Origin: Sulfopaludibacter sp963835555
GTDB lineage: Bacteria; Acidobacteriota; Terriglobia; Bryobacterales; Bryobacteraceae
Assembly: GCA_963835555.1 (NCBI GenBank)
Contig: CAWIGC010000042.1
Span: forward strand, 62,001 to 126,000
Length of the DNA: 64,000 bases
Reading direction: 5' to 3'
The position numbers and the translations under genes were made by a program. A model generated the notes under the pieces. It saw only the letters and a program-made list of their open reading frames with translations, did no database searches and was not told the DNA's origin. Shown piece after piece: positions 55,281 through 64,000 of this stretch (positions within the stretch are counted from its first letter, which is position 1; each line of letters starts with the position of its first letter).

Positions 55281-58200
55281 CTAGTTGCGCCCGCGCAGGA
55301 GCGCTTCCAACTCACGGAGCGGTTTCCGGTATTGTTCTCCCAGGTCCTTGTGGGTTGCATGGATCGCTTTCGCACGGGCCAACAGAGCCAGCGCCTCGGC
55401 GCGGCGATCCAAGGCCACCAGGTCCTGTGCCAGCGCGATCTCTGAGGCGGCAAGTCTCGGGCTGCGGTCAGGGTCGTAAACGTCCGAGCCGAGCCGGACT
55501 GCACGCTGAAGCAGCGGCAACGCCTCCAGCGGGCGTCGGGAGAGAAGCAGCGCTTTGCCCTCCTGCAGCGCCGCCTCAGCCTCCCAACGCTTGAAATAGG
55601 GACCCAACCCGCTGGCTTCAATCCGGCTTTGGACGGCTCTTGCCTGTTCAATGGCCTCCTGCGGCCGGTTCCGGGCCAGGTTTGCCTCTGCCCGGGCCAG
55701 CGAAATATCCAGCCAATCATAGGAGAGTTTACCCTGCGCAGCCGGATCCAGGGGAAACTCTGTAAGCAACTTCGCGGCTTCCTCGGCCTTTCCGGTGGCC
55801 ATCTGGAACTCTGCGGAGACGATCACCAGGTCACTGCGGTAATCCGGCGGCGGAGTATCCAACTGCGCTTCAATGGCCGATACCTCCGCGAGCGTCGCGT
55901 CCGCCTGCCGGTAGTGGCCAAGCTCGGTTTCGGCGCGTGCCTTCCATAGCAGGGTGCCGGCAAAGCCGTGAGTGCCGGCCTGTTTGACGCGGCGCAACAC
56001 ATCGAGACACTGCGTGATGGGCACCAGGCCTTCTTCGATCCTGCCGTACCGGAGCAGATGGACGCCGTATCCCTCCTGTGCCATGGGAGTGTGAAAGCTC
56101 TCGTCAGGACCCTGCGTACGAACCGCAAGATCTACAGCCTCCTTGAGCCATTGCAGGCCCTCCACCGGGCGGGACGTCTGGGCCAGGAATACCCCAAGGC
56201 GATACTTGGTCTGTATCACGTCCACATGCTCCTCGCCCTTCAGCGCGCGGGCTGTCTCGACGGCCAGCCGTATGCTCTTTTCGGCGCCGCTCAAGTCCAT
56301 GGTGTTGCGTTGCGCACTGCCAAGATATGCGTAGATCGCCGGCAGGGGCCCCCTGCGCCTCGCCTTGCAGGGCGTTGGCGGCGGCGATGGCCTCGGAGAG
56401 ACTGGCGATGGCTTCGGAGTATTCGTGCCGGTGTTCCTGGACCTGCCCCAGGAGGTTCAGTGCCGAAACCAGATCGCGGGAAGGTGGATACTTCCTGTAC
56501 AACTCGACGGACTTGGCGGCGAAGCGTTCGGCGCCGGCCAGGTCGGTTCGGAAGGCACTGCTCCCCATTGCCAGGTAGTAAAGGGCCCTTATGCGCGACC
56601 GGGAGTCCCGGTTTCGATCGAGAATGCGCTCCGCGTCATTCAAGAGGGATGCACGGTCTTTGGCAAACGACGAGGAACCGGAGTTGGCCGCCAGATCGAC
56701 CAGTGCCCGCGCCACCTCGGGATGATCCGGACCGTACACGGATTTCGCGAGCGCGATCCGGCTCCTGCCAATGACCACTGCCTGATCCTGAAGACCGAGA
56801 TCCGCGTAGAGCCGGAACAGGGTTTCCTGAACGGCCAGTTTGGCCTCCGGGGCTTCCTTCAATGCGCCATCCAACTTCCGGGCGCCGATATCCAGAAGTT
56901 CTCTTGCGGTGGTTTGACGCGCTCTCACGGGGTCGGGCTGCCCGCTGGAGTTGGCTTGAAAGATGTCCAGCAGAAAGGTGCGGACTGTCTCGGCAGTCCT
57001 GGTCTGGACTTGCGCGATATGCGCCTCCCGCAGGGCAATGCCCAGGCCAAGGCTCAATGCGGCGATGACAGCGGCCGCCGAGCCTACCGCGAGTTTGTTG
57101 CGCAAAACGAATTTTCGCGCACGATACCAGGCACTCTCCGGCTGTGCCAGCACGGTTTTTCCACTGAGGTATCGCTCGATGTCCTGGGCAAACGCATCGG
57201 CCGTTGCATACCGCTGGGATGGTTGCTTGCCGAGCGCCTTGAGGACGATTGTGTCCAGATCGCCCCTGAGGCTGCGGGCCAATCGCTTAGCGGTAACGCT
57301 ACGGGCTTGGGCTGCCGACTCGCCCGTGGCCGCCTGACTTGGCCGGGTTGGCTCGGCCTCGATAATCGCGTCTTCCAATCCCCTCCGCGTATCCCGCTTG
57401 AGCCGGTAGGGCCGCGCTCCGGCCAGCAGTTCGTAAAGGACCACGCCCAGGGAGTATACGTCGCTGGACGTGGAGATCGTGCGGCCTGCAATCTGCTCCG
57501 GACTCGCATAGTCGGGTGTGAGTGCACGGCTTCCCAAACGAGTGAGCTCACTCGCATTGCCTTCCCCCTCGGTCACGAGCTTGGCAATTCCGAAATCGAG
57601 CAGTCGAACGCTCCCCTCCCGAGTTACCAGAATGTTGGCGGGCTTCAAATCGCGGTGAACGATAAGGTTGGTGTGCGCATGCTGCGCGGCGCTCAGCACC
57701 TGGAGGAAAAGCTGCAGACGCTGCTTTAGTCCCAACCGCCGTGTGTCGCAATAGGTGGTGATCTTTTCGCCCTCTACATACTCCAAGGCGAAATACGGCT
57801 GACCGCCATGGGTCACTCCGGCGTCGTAGAGCCGCGCGATACACGGGTGAGCGAGTTGCGCCAGGATATCGCGCTCCCTGGCGAAGCGGTCGGCCATGGT
57901 CCGGTCGTGCAGTGACAGGATGGGCAACTTGAGCGCCACGGGGCGTTTTGGTGCACCGTCGGCGCGCTCGGCCAGCCAAACCACTCCCATGCCGCCCTGC
58001 CCCAGCTCACGCAATAACCGATACGGGCCGATGAGTGCGCCCGCGGTCAGGCCGGCATCTGGCTGTGCCGTGCAGCCCATGGCCAGCGTTCGCCGTCCCG
58101 CCTATTCCGGGCAGAGTATTCAGAAAGTTCGCCCTGTCGATCGCCGATTGGGTGTCGATCAATTGCCGGAGTACGGGAAGCAGGCTTTCGTGTTCTGGTC

Positions 58201-58300
58201 CGAGGCCTTCCAGCCACGCAGCACGCTGCTCGTCGGGCTGCTCCAGCCACTGATCGAGAAATCCGGAGAGAGTGCGCCACGATTCCGGGTCCAACTTCAT
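55281..58300 (-). CDS. Serine/threonine protein kinase with TPR-like tail, two frameshifts
   Basis: About 1,005 residues when read through two single-base shifts. An N-terminal helical region (MKLDPESWRTLSGFLDQWLE) precedes the kinase domain: P-loop LGQGGMGVVWLAE, VALKLP, HRDLKPANIL and DFGIAKL. A helix near 57060-57120 is followed by a long TPR-like repeat tail. The shifts lie near 58079-58084 (one extra base) and in CCCCC at 56349-56353; dropping one base at each gives a single frame. The gene is convergent with the ECF sigma factor (9-base gap), the kinase partner expected for this sigma group. Confidence 0.88.
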
Positions 58301-58586
58301 AAAGGTCACAAGTCACGAAATCTCCCATCAGCGCCGTCGCCGGGCGATGGGAGATCCTCGTCTATTGTCCATTATTCCGGACCAGGCTGGCGATAGCCCC
58401 ACCCACTTGCAAGGAAGGCTCTGTTGAATCGTTAGACGGGAACTCCGGGCCGGTGACCAGATATCGCCTTGCCTCAAGGGCGCCCAAGATGGCGGTTGAA
58501 GAGAAGGGACCTGTTTTTCGAGAATCGGGTTCACTCCCGGGAAATGGCGCTCATCAATTAGCGCATCCCGGCAATCCATGTTGACG
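58301..58586. other. Gene-free stretch
   Basis: No frame with a recognisable protein or a ribosome-binding site was found. It may be debris from the mobile element whose integrase remnant follows. Confidence 0.4.
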
Positions 58587-58800
58587 TCAAGTCGCCTTAT
58601 GCGGCCAATCTCTGCCCGTGTGGATCACCATACGGCTGCTGTCGAAGTCCTGCGCTTGCAGCCGGCAAACTTCCGCGCGGCGCATGCCGGTGGCATAGAG
58701 AGTCATGAGGGGAGAGTGCTCGGTGCCGAGCCGTTCTGGAGTAGGCGGCGAACCTCTGGATGGCACCGGCGTATTCCTCGGGCACCTTGTTTCGAAGTTG
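58587..58800 (-). pseudogene. Tyrosine recombinase (integrase) remnant
   Basis: One frame reads LMTLYATGMRRAEVCRLQ and SSRMVIHTGRDWPHKAT, ending at a TGA (58587-58589). The first stretch is the helix around the first catalytic Arg of XerC/XerD-like integrases (LYATGLRrsElcrL) and the second is where IDS-rmvIh-GKG would continue. The upstream part (KVPEEYAGAIQRFAAYSR) sits in another frame. The HxxR and Tyr motifs are missing, so the gene is dead. Confidence 0.6.
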
Positions 58801-58918
58801 GGTCACAGGGACGCGGCACCCGGCCGGGTTGTCGCCCTTTCGCCGAGTGGGGTTCTGGCTCGACTGCTCTTGGCCGCCTCCCGCCTACCGGTGGCGGCCT
58901 AACTGAGCAGCAGTGTGC

Positions 58919-60286
58919 CTAAACCGGCTGTTTCTTGCGCGGACGCGAGGTGCGCTTCTTGGCGACGTTGCCTTCGGACGATTGTTTGCGCGGAGCGCGG
59001 GGACGCCGCTGCACTTTGGGTGGCGGCAGAGGCTCGGGAATCTCTCCCGTAGCTGTGGGCTGGCCGGGCACAATCGGCTGCGGCTCGTCCACCTCTTCCT
59101 CTTCCACGGCAGCCACGGGTTCCGGCTCCGGCGGCGGCGCCGGCGGATGGAATTCGGCGCCGAGGAATACAATGAGACCCTTTTCTTCGTCCGCCTGAAT
59201 GCGGACCAGGCCCTTATCCTGGGCGTAATTCAGCAACTCGCTGAATTCCTGGAAGCCATATTCGCGCGGTTCGAAATTGGGATGCTCCTGCTTCACCCAA
59301 TCGGCCAGTTCTTCGGCCAGGGCGCCATCGTCCACTTCGATGCGATGCAGTTCCAGAATGTCGCGCAGCAGCGGGATGGCCTGTTCCGGCTTGGCTCCGG
59401 GCTTTTCCGGCGCAGCCCCGCCGCCCTTCATGCGGATCATGTAGCGGCCCTCGCCGCCGGTCACTTCCACGTAGTCGGCCTTCTGGAGCTTTTCCACGAA
59501 ATCGGTGAACGAACTGGCGCCGTAGGCCTTTTCGTTGAACGTGGAATCGAGTTGCAGCATGGTGGACTTGAGCAGGCCTAGCTGCGGGCGGACTTCGCGC
59601 CGTTCCAGCACGCCGAGGGCGCGCTCCACCAGCGGCATGGCCTGCGCCAGGTCCAGCGCCACGCGCTTATGCGGCGGCCGCTGCTGTTGTTGCGGCTGCG
59701 ACTGCGGCTGCTGCTGCTGCTGCTGCTGTGGCGGCGGGGGCGCCTGGGACTGCTGTGGGAGCTTTTCTTCCCGCGGCGCCTGCTGCTGCTCGCGATGCCC
59801 CTGCTGGCGTGGGCGCGGGTCGTCAATGATGGATTCGTAGGCCACGAATTCGTGGCAGTTCTTTTGCAGAATCGTGCTGGTGAAGGCCCGGCCGCCTACC
59901 ACGAAGATCCGCTTGTCATACTGTTTGAGCTTGTTCACCAGGGCGATAAAATCGCTGTCGCCGCTCACAATGGCGAAAGCATTTATATGATCGTGGGTGA
60001 AAGCCATTTCCAGCGCATCCAGCGCCAGATTGATATCGGCCCCGTTTTTATCGCCGCGCGGCGAGGGGTCTCTTTGCACCATCTGTACGGCGTGCTCGCT
60101 GAGCGCGCGCGTCGCAGATTCCTGCCGTCCCCAATTCGCGTAAGCGAACTTGGTTACGATTTCGCCGCGTTCTTTCAAAGCGTCGAGCACAGCAGCCACG
60201 TCAAACTCGCGGTGCAGAGTGCTCTTGACGCCAATCTCGATGTTGTCGAAATCGATAAAGACGGCGATCTTCAATTTCTGTTCCAT
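58919..60286 (-). CDS. NYN-domain protein with OST-HTH/LOTUS-like domains
   Basis: A 455-residue protein. The N-terminal NYN (PIN-like, LabA/MARF1 class) domain has FIDFDNIEIG and IVSGDSDFIALV, whose acidic residues form the nuclease site. A low-complexity Gln/Pro linker (about 180-225) leads to two OST-HTH/LOTUS-like domains (each LL(K)S...LD..FNEKAYGASSF... and ...HPNFEPREYGFQEF) and a basic Pro/Arg-rich tail. It likely cleaves or binds RNA. AAGGAA lies six bases before the ATG at 60286. Confidence 0.82.
   Translation of the reverse strand: MEQKLKIAVFIDFDNIEIGVKSTLHREFDVAAVLDALKERGEIVTKFAYANWGRQESATRALSEHAVQMVQRDPSPRGDKNGADINLALDALEMAFTHDHINAFAIVSGDSDFIALVNKLKQYDKRIFVVGGRAFTSTILQKNCHEFVAYESIIDDPRPRQQGHREQQQAPREEKLPQQSQAPPPPQQQQQQQPQSQPQQQQRPPHKRVALDLAQAMPLVERALGVLERREVRPQLGLLKSTMLQLDSTFNEKAYGASSFTDFVEKLQKADYVEVTGGEGRYMIRMKGGGAAPEKPGAKPEQAIPLLRDILELHRIEVDDGALAEELADWVKQEHPNFEPREYGFQEFSELLNYAQDKGLVRIQADEEKGLIVFLGAEFHPPAPPPEPEPVAAVEEEEVDEPQPIVPGQPTATGEIPEPLPPPKVQRRPRAPRKQSSEGNVAKKRTSRPRKKQPV
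59708..59728. repeat. CTG/CAG triplet run coding for polyglutamine
   Basis: Seven perfect CTG units on the plus strand, inside a longer Q/P-rich stretch of about 59686-59770, encode the linker of the NYN/LOTUS protein. Confidence 0.8.
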
Positions 60287-60416
60287 GTTGAATTCCTTAA
60301 ATCCGGAGCTCGGTGAGGAGGAACCCAATGTTCTTCTCGCCTGAAAAACCGGTAGACCGCTCGCGGACGTTCCGTCCGAAGGCGGCGCAGAAAAGCCTGT
60401 GCGCCTCATGCGTAGT

Positions 60417-61298
60417 TTATCCTAATTTATCGTTCGGTACACTTGCGTCGCCGGCAACCAATTTCCGCAGACGGCCGGACAGTTCCGCGCCGCGCTCGAA
60501 TTCCACCTGCAGTTGCCGCGTCCGCAGGTTTTCACGAAGATGTTCCAGCTTTTGTATATAAGCACCCAGGGCGTGATCGATGGGCTCGGTGTTCGTCGCC
60601 AGTATATCGCGCCAGAGGTCATAGGCGCTGAGGGCCAGCCGCGTCATGTCGACCAGGCCCGGTCCCGCGATGGCCAGCCGGTCCGGCGGCTGCAGGTTTT
60701 CGGCTACCGTGGCGGCCAGCGCGGTGGATGCCAGTTGTCCCAGATGCGACGTCAGCGCGACTACCCGATCGTGTTCTTCCGGCCCCATACTCACGGGCCT
60801 CGCGCCGAGTTTGTGCAGCCAGTGGATGAACTCGCGGGCGGGCGGCGAGTCCAGGTCCGCGGGGTCTTCCGGCGTCAAGACCCAGGTGGCGCCGCGGAAC
60901 AGATCCGCCTCGGCCGCGTTCGCGCCGCGCCTCTCCTTACCGGCCATGGGATGGCCGCCCAGAAAACGGCAGCGTGTAATCTGCTGCAGCGCCAGGTCCG
61001 CAATCTCGCACTTGGTGCTGCCGGCATCGGTCACCAGGGCTTCCGGACGCACCAGCGGATTCAGATGGCGGATGGTATCCAGAATGCGGCCGATGGGTTG
61101 CGCCAGAAACAGCAGGTCGCACTCCGCCGCCGCTTCGGCCAGCGATGCCGCGCGGTCAATAGCGCCGGCGGCCAGAGCCTGCTTCACCGCTCCGGGCGAA
61201 CTTACGCCCCAAACCGGCCCGCTAAAGCCGGCTTTCCGCAGAGCCAGCCCGAAGGAAGCTCCAATCAATCCCGTCCCGACAATGGCAACGCTTTTCAT
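60417..61298 (-). CDS. tyrA: Prephenate/arogenate dehydrogenase
   Basis: A 293-residue enzyme of tyrosine synthesis. It has the NAD(P) motif IVGTGLIGASFGLAL, the conserved LVTDAGSTK, FLGGHPMAGKE, and ALTSHLGQLAS with the catalytic His. The length fits a monofunctional TyrA with no ACT domain. It is last in the aromatic operon, 38 bases after the DAHP synthase gene. Confidence 0.92.
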   Translation of the reverse strand: MKSVAIVGTGLIGASFGLALRKAGFSGPVWGVSSPGAVKQALAAGAIDRAASLAEAAAECDLLFLAQPIGRILDTIRHLNPLVRPEALVTDAGSTKCEIADLALQQITRCRFLGGHPMAGKERRGANAAEADLFRGATWVLTPEDPADLDSPPAREFIHWLHKLGARPVSMGPEEHDRVVALTSHLGQLASTALAATVAENLQPPDRLAIAGPGLVDMTRLALSAYDLWRDILATNTEPIDHALGAYIQKLEHLRENLRTRQLQVEFERGAELSGRLRKLVAGDASVPNDKLG

Positions 61299-61315
61299 TT
61301 CCCTCTCAATCGGCG

Positions 61316-61336
61316 GGGCAGGCCAGGAGGCCTGTC

Positions 61337-61337
<1 letters not shown>
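61316..61337. repeat. REP-like palindrome in the tyrA/DAHP synthase gap
   Basis: GGGCAGGCC and GGCCTGTCC flank the 4-base loop AGGA (one G-T-type mismatch in RNA). It overlaps the stop codon of the DAHP synthase gene. It may be a dispersed REP element or act as an intra-operon attenuation or stability hairpin. Confidence 0.5.
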
Positions 61338-62350
<1,013 letters not shown>

Positions 62351-62653
62351 TTATTTGGCTCCGTCCGATTCCATGCGCACCCGCTGAATCTGGCGCATTT
62401 CGTCGATCACGCGCTCAAAGATCCGGCGCAGCGCATCCGCCGTCAAGGGTCCCCGGTTGCAGCCGGTCACATTGGCGAACACCATCTCTTCGCGTTTCGG
62501 CTCGTATACCGGCAACTGCGCCTCGCGTTTGACGCGGCCGATGTTCTCCACCACGGTGGTCCGCTCGTTGAGCAGGAAAACGATGCGCTGGTCCACATCG
62601 TCAATCAACACGCGCAGCTCGTCCAGTTTTTTGCGGGCGTCATCCTGCGTCAT
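62351..62653 (-). CDS. aroQ: Chorismate mutase, AroQ class
   Basis: A 100-residue all-helical AroQ enzyme that makes prephenate for tyrosine and phenylalanine. ELRVLIDDVDQRIVFLLNER is the conserved first helix, with later active-site residues in IGRVKREAQLPVYEPKREE. Its ATG overlaps the trpA stop as ATGA. It is a stand-alone domain with no fused dehydratase or dehydrogenase. Confidence 0.9.
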   Translation of the reverse strand: MTQDDARKKLDELRVLIDDVDQRIVFLLNERTTVVENIGRVKREAQLPVYEPKREEMVFANVTGCNRGPLTADALRRIFERVIDEMRQIQRVRMESDGAK

Positions 62654-63453
62654 GCATGCACTCCGAAACCGCGCTTCAATTCGCGCGTGAGCGATTCGAG
62701 CTGAATCTCCAGCGAGGCGTTGTCGCTGTTCCGTTCGATGCAGCGCACAATGGCGCTGCCCACCACCACCGCTTCCACCTGCCCGCTCAGTTCGGCCACG
62801 TGCTCCGGCTTGGAAATTCCGAAGCCCACGGCCAGGGGCAGGTCTGTCACCGCGCGGACATCGCGCACCAGAGGCGCCACCTGCGCGGAGAGCGATTCCC
62901 GTTCGCCGGTCACGCCCGTGCGCGACACCAGGTACACGAACCCGGTGGAATATTGCGCCACCAGCTTGAGCCGCCGCGGCGTGCTGGTGGGCGCGGCCAG
63001 AAATACCGTGTCGAGACCGCTCCGGTGCATGGCGCCGACATACTCGTGCGCCTCTTCCACCGAGGCGTCCGTCAGCAGGCAGCCATCGATTCCGCAAGCC
63101 GCCGCGTCCTGCGCCAGCCGTTCCAGGCCGTAGCGCATCACCGGATTGAGATAGGTGAACAGGAGCAGCGGCACTTCCGACGTCCGGCGAATCTGCGCCG
63201 CAATCTCCAGCACCACTTTCAAACTGGTGCCGGCCCGCAGCGCCCGTTCCCCCGCACGCTGGATCACCGGCCCATCGGCGATGGGGTCGGAAAACGGCAC
63301 GCCCAGTTCGATCAGGTCGGCCCCGCCGCGCACCAGCGCTTCCACCAGCGCGGGGGTACGATCCGGCGAGGGATCTCCGGCCGTGAGATAGGCGATGAAT
63401 CCCTTCTTGCCTGCGCGTCGCAGATTTTCGAACATCCGGCCGATGCGCGTCAT
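62650..63453 (-). CDS. trpA: Tryptophan synthase alpha subunit
   Basis: A 267-residue TIM-barrel enzyme that splits indole-3-glycerol phosphate. The catalytic Glu and Asp are in LIELGVPFSDPIADGP, with YLVSRTGVTGER and VGFGISKPEHV for phosphate binding. It overlaps trpB and the chorismate mutase gene by ATGA on both sides. Confidence 0.95.
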   Translation of the reverse strand: MTRIGRMFENLRRAGKKGFIAYLTAGDPSPDRTPALVEALVRGGADLIELGVPFSDPIADGPVIQRAGERALRAGTSLKVVLEIAAQIRRTSEVPLLLFTYLNPVMRYGLERLAQDAAACGIDGCLLTDASVEEAHEYVGAMHRSGLDTVFLAAPTSTPRRLKLVAQYSTGFVYLVSRTGVTGERESLSAQVAPLVRDVRAVTDLPLAVGFGISKPEHVAELSGQVEAVVVGSAIVRCIERNSDNASLEIQLESLTRELKRGFGVHA

Positions 63454-64000
63454 TGTTCGTCGAGTTCCTTCAGATTCTCGCGGTAAATATCGATGTCCTT
63501 ATCGCCGCGGCCGGAAACATTCACCAGGAAGATTTTGCCCTTGGCCGCGGGTGCGCGTTTGACGGCCTCGGCGATCGCGTGCGCGGATTCGAGCGCCGGA
63601 ATGATTCCCTCGGTCCGCGAGAGCAGCACCGCCGCATCCAGGGCTTCGCCGTCGGATGCCGCCACGTACGCGGCGCGATGCCGGTCATGCAGCGCGGCGT
63701 GTTCCGGCCCGATCATGGCGTAATCCAGACCCGCGGAAACCGAATGCGTGAGCGCGATCTGTCCGTTTTCGTCCTGCAGCACATAGCTGTATGCGCCTTG
63801 CAGCACGCCCGGCGCGCCACCACGGAAACGGGCCGCGTGATCGCCGGTGGCAGTGCCGCGGCCGCCCGCTTCGATGCCCACCAGTTCCACGCCGGCATCG
63901 CGCACAAAGTCGTAGAAGATGCCGATGGCGTTGCTGCCGCCGCCTACGCAGGCGAAAATCGTGTCTGGAAGTCTGCCTTCCGCCTCCAGAATCTGGCGGC
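63450..64000 (-). CDS. trpB: Tryptophan synthase beta subunit, C-terminal part (cut by the window edge)
   Basis: The last 183 codons are visible. CVGGGSNAIG is the PLP phosphate-binding loop, and LTHSVSAGLDYAMIGPEHA and RTEGIIPALESAHAI are strong TrpB signatures. TrpB condenses indole with serine. The catalytic Lys region lies beyond the right edge. The stop overlaps trpA by ATGA. It is the first visible gene of the aromatic operon. Confidence 0.95.
   Translation of the reverse strand, partial: RQILEAEGRLPDTIFACVGGGSNAIGIFYDFVRDAGVELVGIEAGGRGTATGDHAARFRGGAPGVLQGAYSYVLQDENGQIALTHSVSAGLDYAMIGPEHAALHDRHRAAYVAASDGEALDAAVLLSRTEGIIPALESAHAIAEAVKRAPAAKGKIFLVNVSGRGDKDIDIYRENLKELDEQ

Noticed and set aside
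58328..58579. A minus-strand frame of 83 codons upstream of the Ser/Thr kinase
   Set aside because: No recognisable protein pattern or start signal; likely debris.
59708..59728. CTG triplet run as a possible CRISPR or tandem-repeat locus
   Set aside because: The repeat is a coding polyglutamine stretch without spacers; no CRISPR array was seen anywhere in the window.

Overview
The window looks like chromosomal DNA from a high-GC acidobacterium, most probably of the Solibacter/Bryobacter group. The main taxonomic clues are a TIGR03435-type secreted protein (a family expanded in Candidatus Solibacter), an ADOP-type MacB/FtsX permease, a decayed tail of an Oar-like TonB-dependent protein, a TIGR02999-type ECF sigma factor beside a Ser/Thr kinase with a long helical-repeat tail, and a full RsbR-RsbS-RsbT set. 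No rRNA, tRNA, CRISPR array or intact insertion sequence was seen. The assignment rests on gene content alone.

Layout. 1-8.8 kb: carbohydrate and peptide turnover (end of a probable DUF1080 gene, a GH20 hexosaminidase, a methyltransferase, a GT-C-like membrane protein, a TIGR03435 protein, a frameshifted SDR, an MBL hydrolase, an S9 peptidase). 8.8-10.8 kb: a decayed TonB-receptor tail and a small AAA+ ATPase cluster. 10.8-18.4 kb: a membrane-fused spermidine-synthase-like protein, an APC permease, a YifB/ComM ATPase and an ADOP permease. 18.6-22.5 kb: a very large propeller hybrid histidine kinase, broken by two single-base shifts. 22.5-26.8 kb: two overlapping genes of the 2-hydroxyacyl-CoA dehydratase activase family. 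27-34.1 kb: a six-gene stressosome module (RsbR, RsbS, RsbT, a GHKL-phosphatase fusion and two hybrid kinases). 34.1-37.7 kb: two interleaved ABC ATPase/permease pairs. 37.8-41.2 kb: secreted and membrane proteins. 41.2-48.8 kb: an MBL protein, an NtrY-like kinase behind a solute-binding-like protein, an L,D-transpeptidase and a NarL-type two-component pair. 48.8-50.6 kb: murB and a DUF2461 gene. 50.6-52.4 kb: a compact phage-type GH24 lysozyme cassette closed by a terminator. 52.8-58.3 kb: small secreted or hypothetical proteins, a collagen-like protein, the ECF sigma factor and the Ser/Thr kinase. 58.6-58.8 kb: an integrase remnant. 58.9-64 kb: a NYN/LOTUS protein and an aromatic amino-acid operon (trpB, trpA, chorismate mutase, DAHP synthase, tyrA) that runs off the right edge.

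Sequence quality. Eight genes, including the normally essential murB, each become one continuous reading frame when one or two single G/C bases are removed or added (ten indels in all, mostly in or next to G/C runs). I read these as probable consensus errors rather than true pseudogenes and annotate each as one frameshifted gene. Several starts are GTG or TTG; where a ribosome-binding site or ATGA overlap decided the start, the entry says so.
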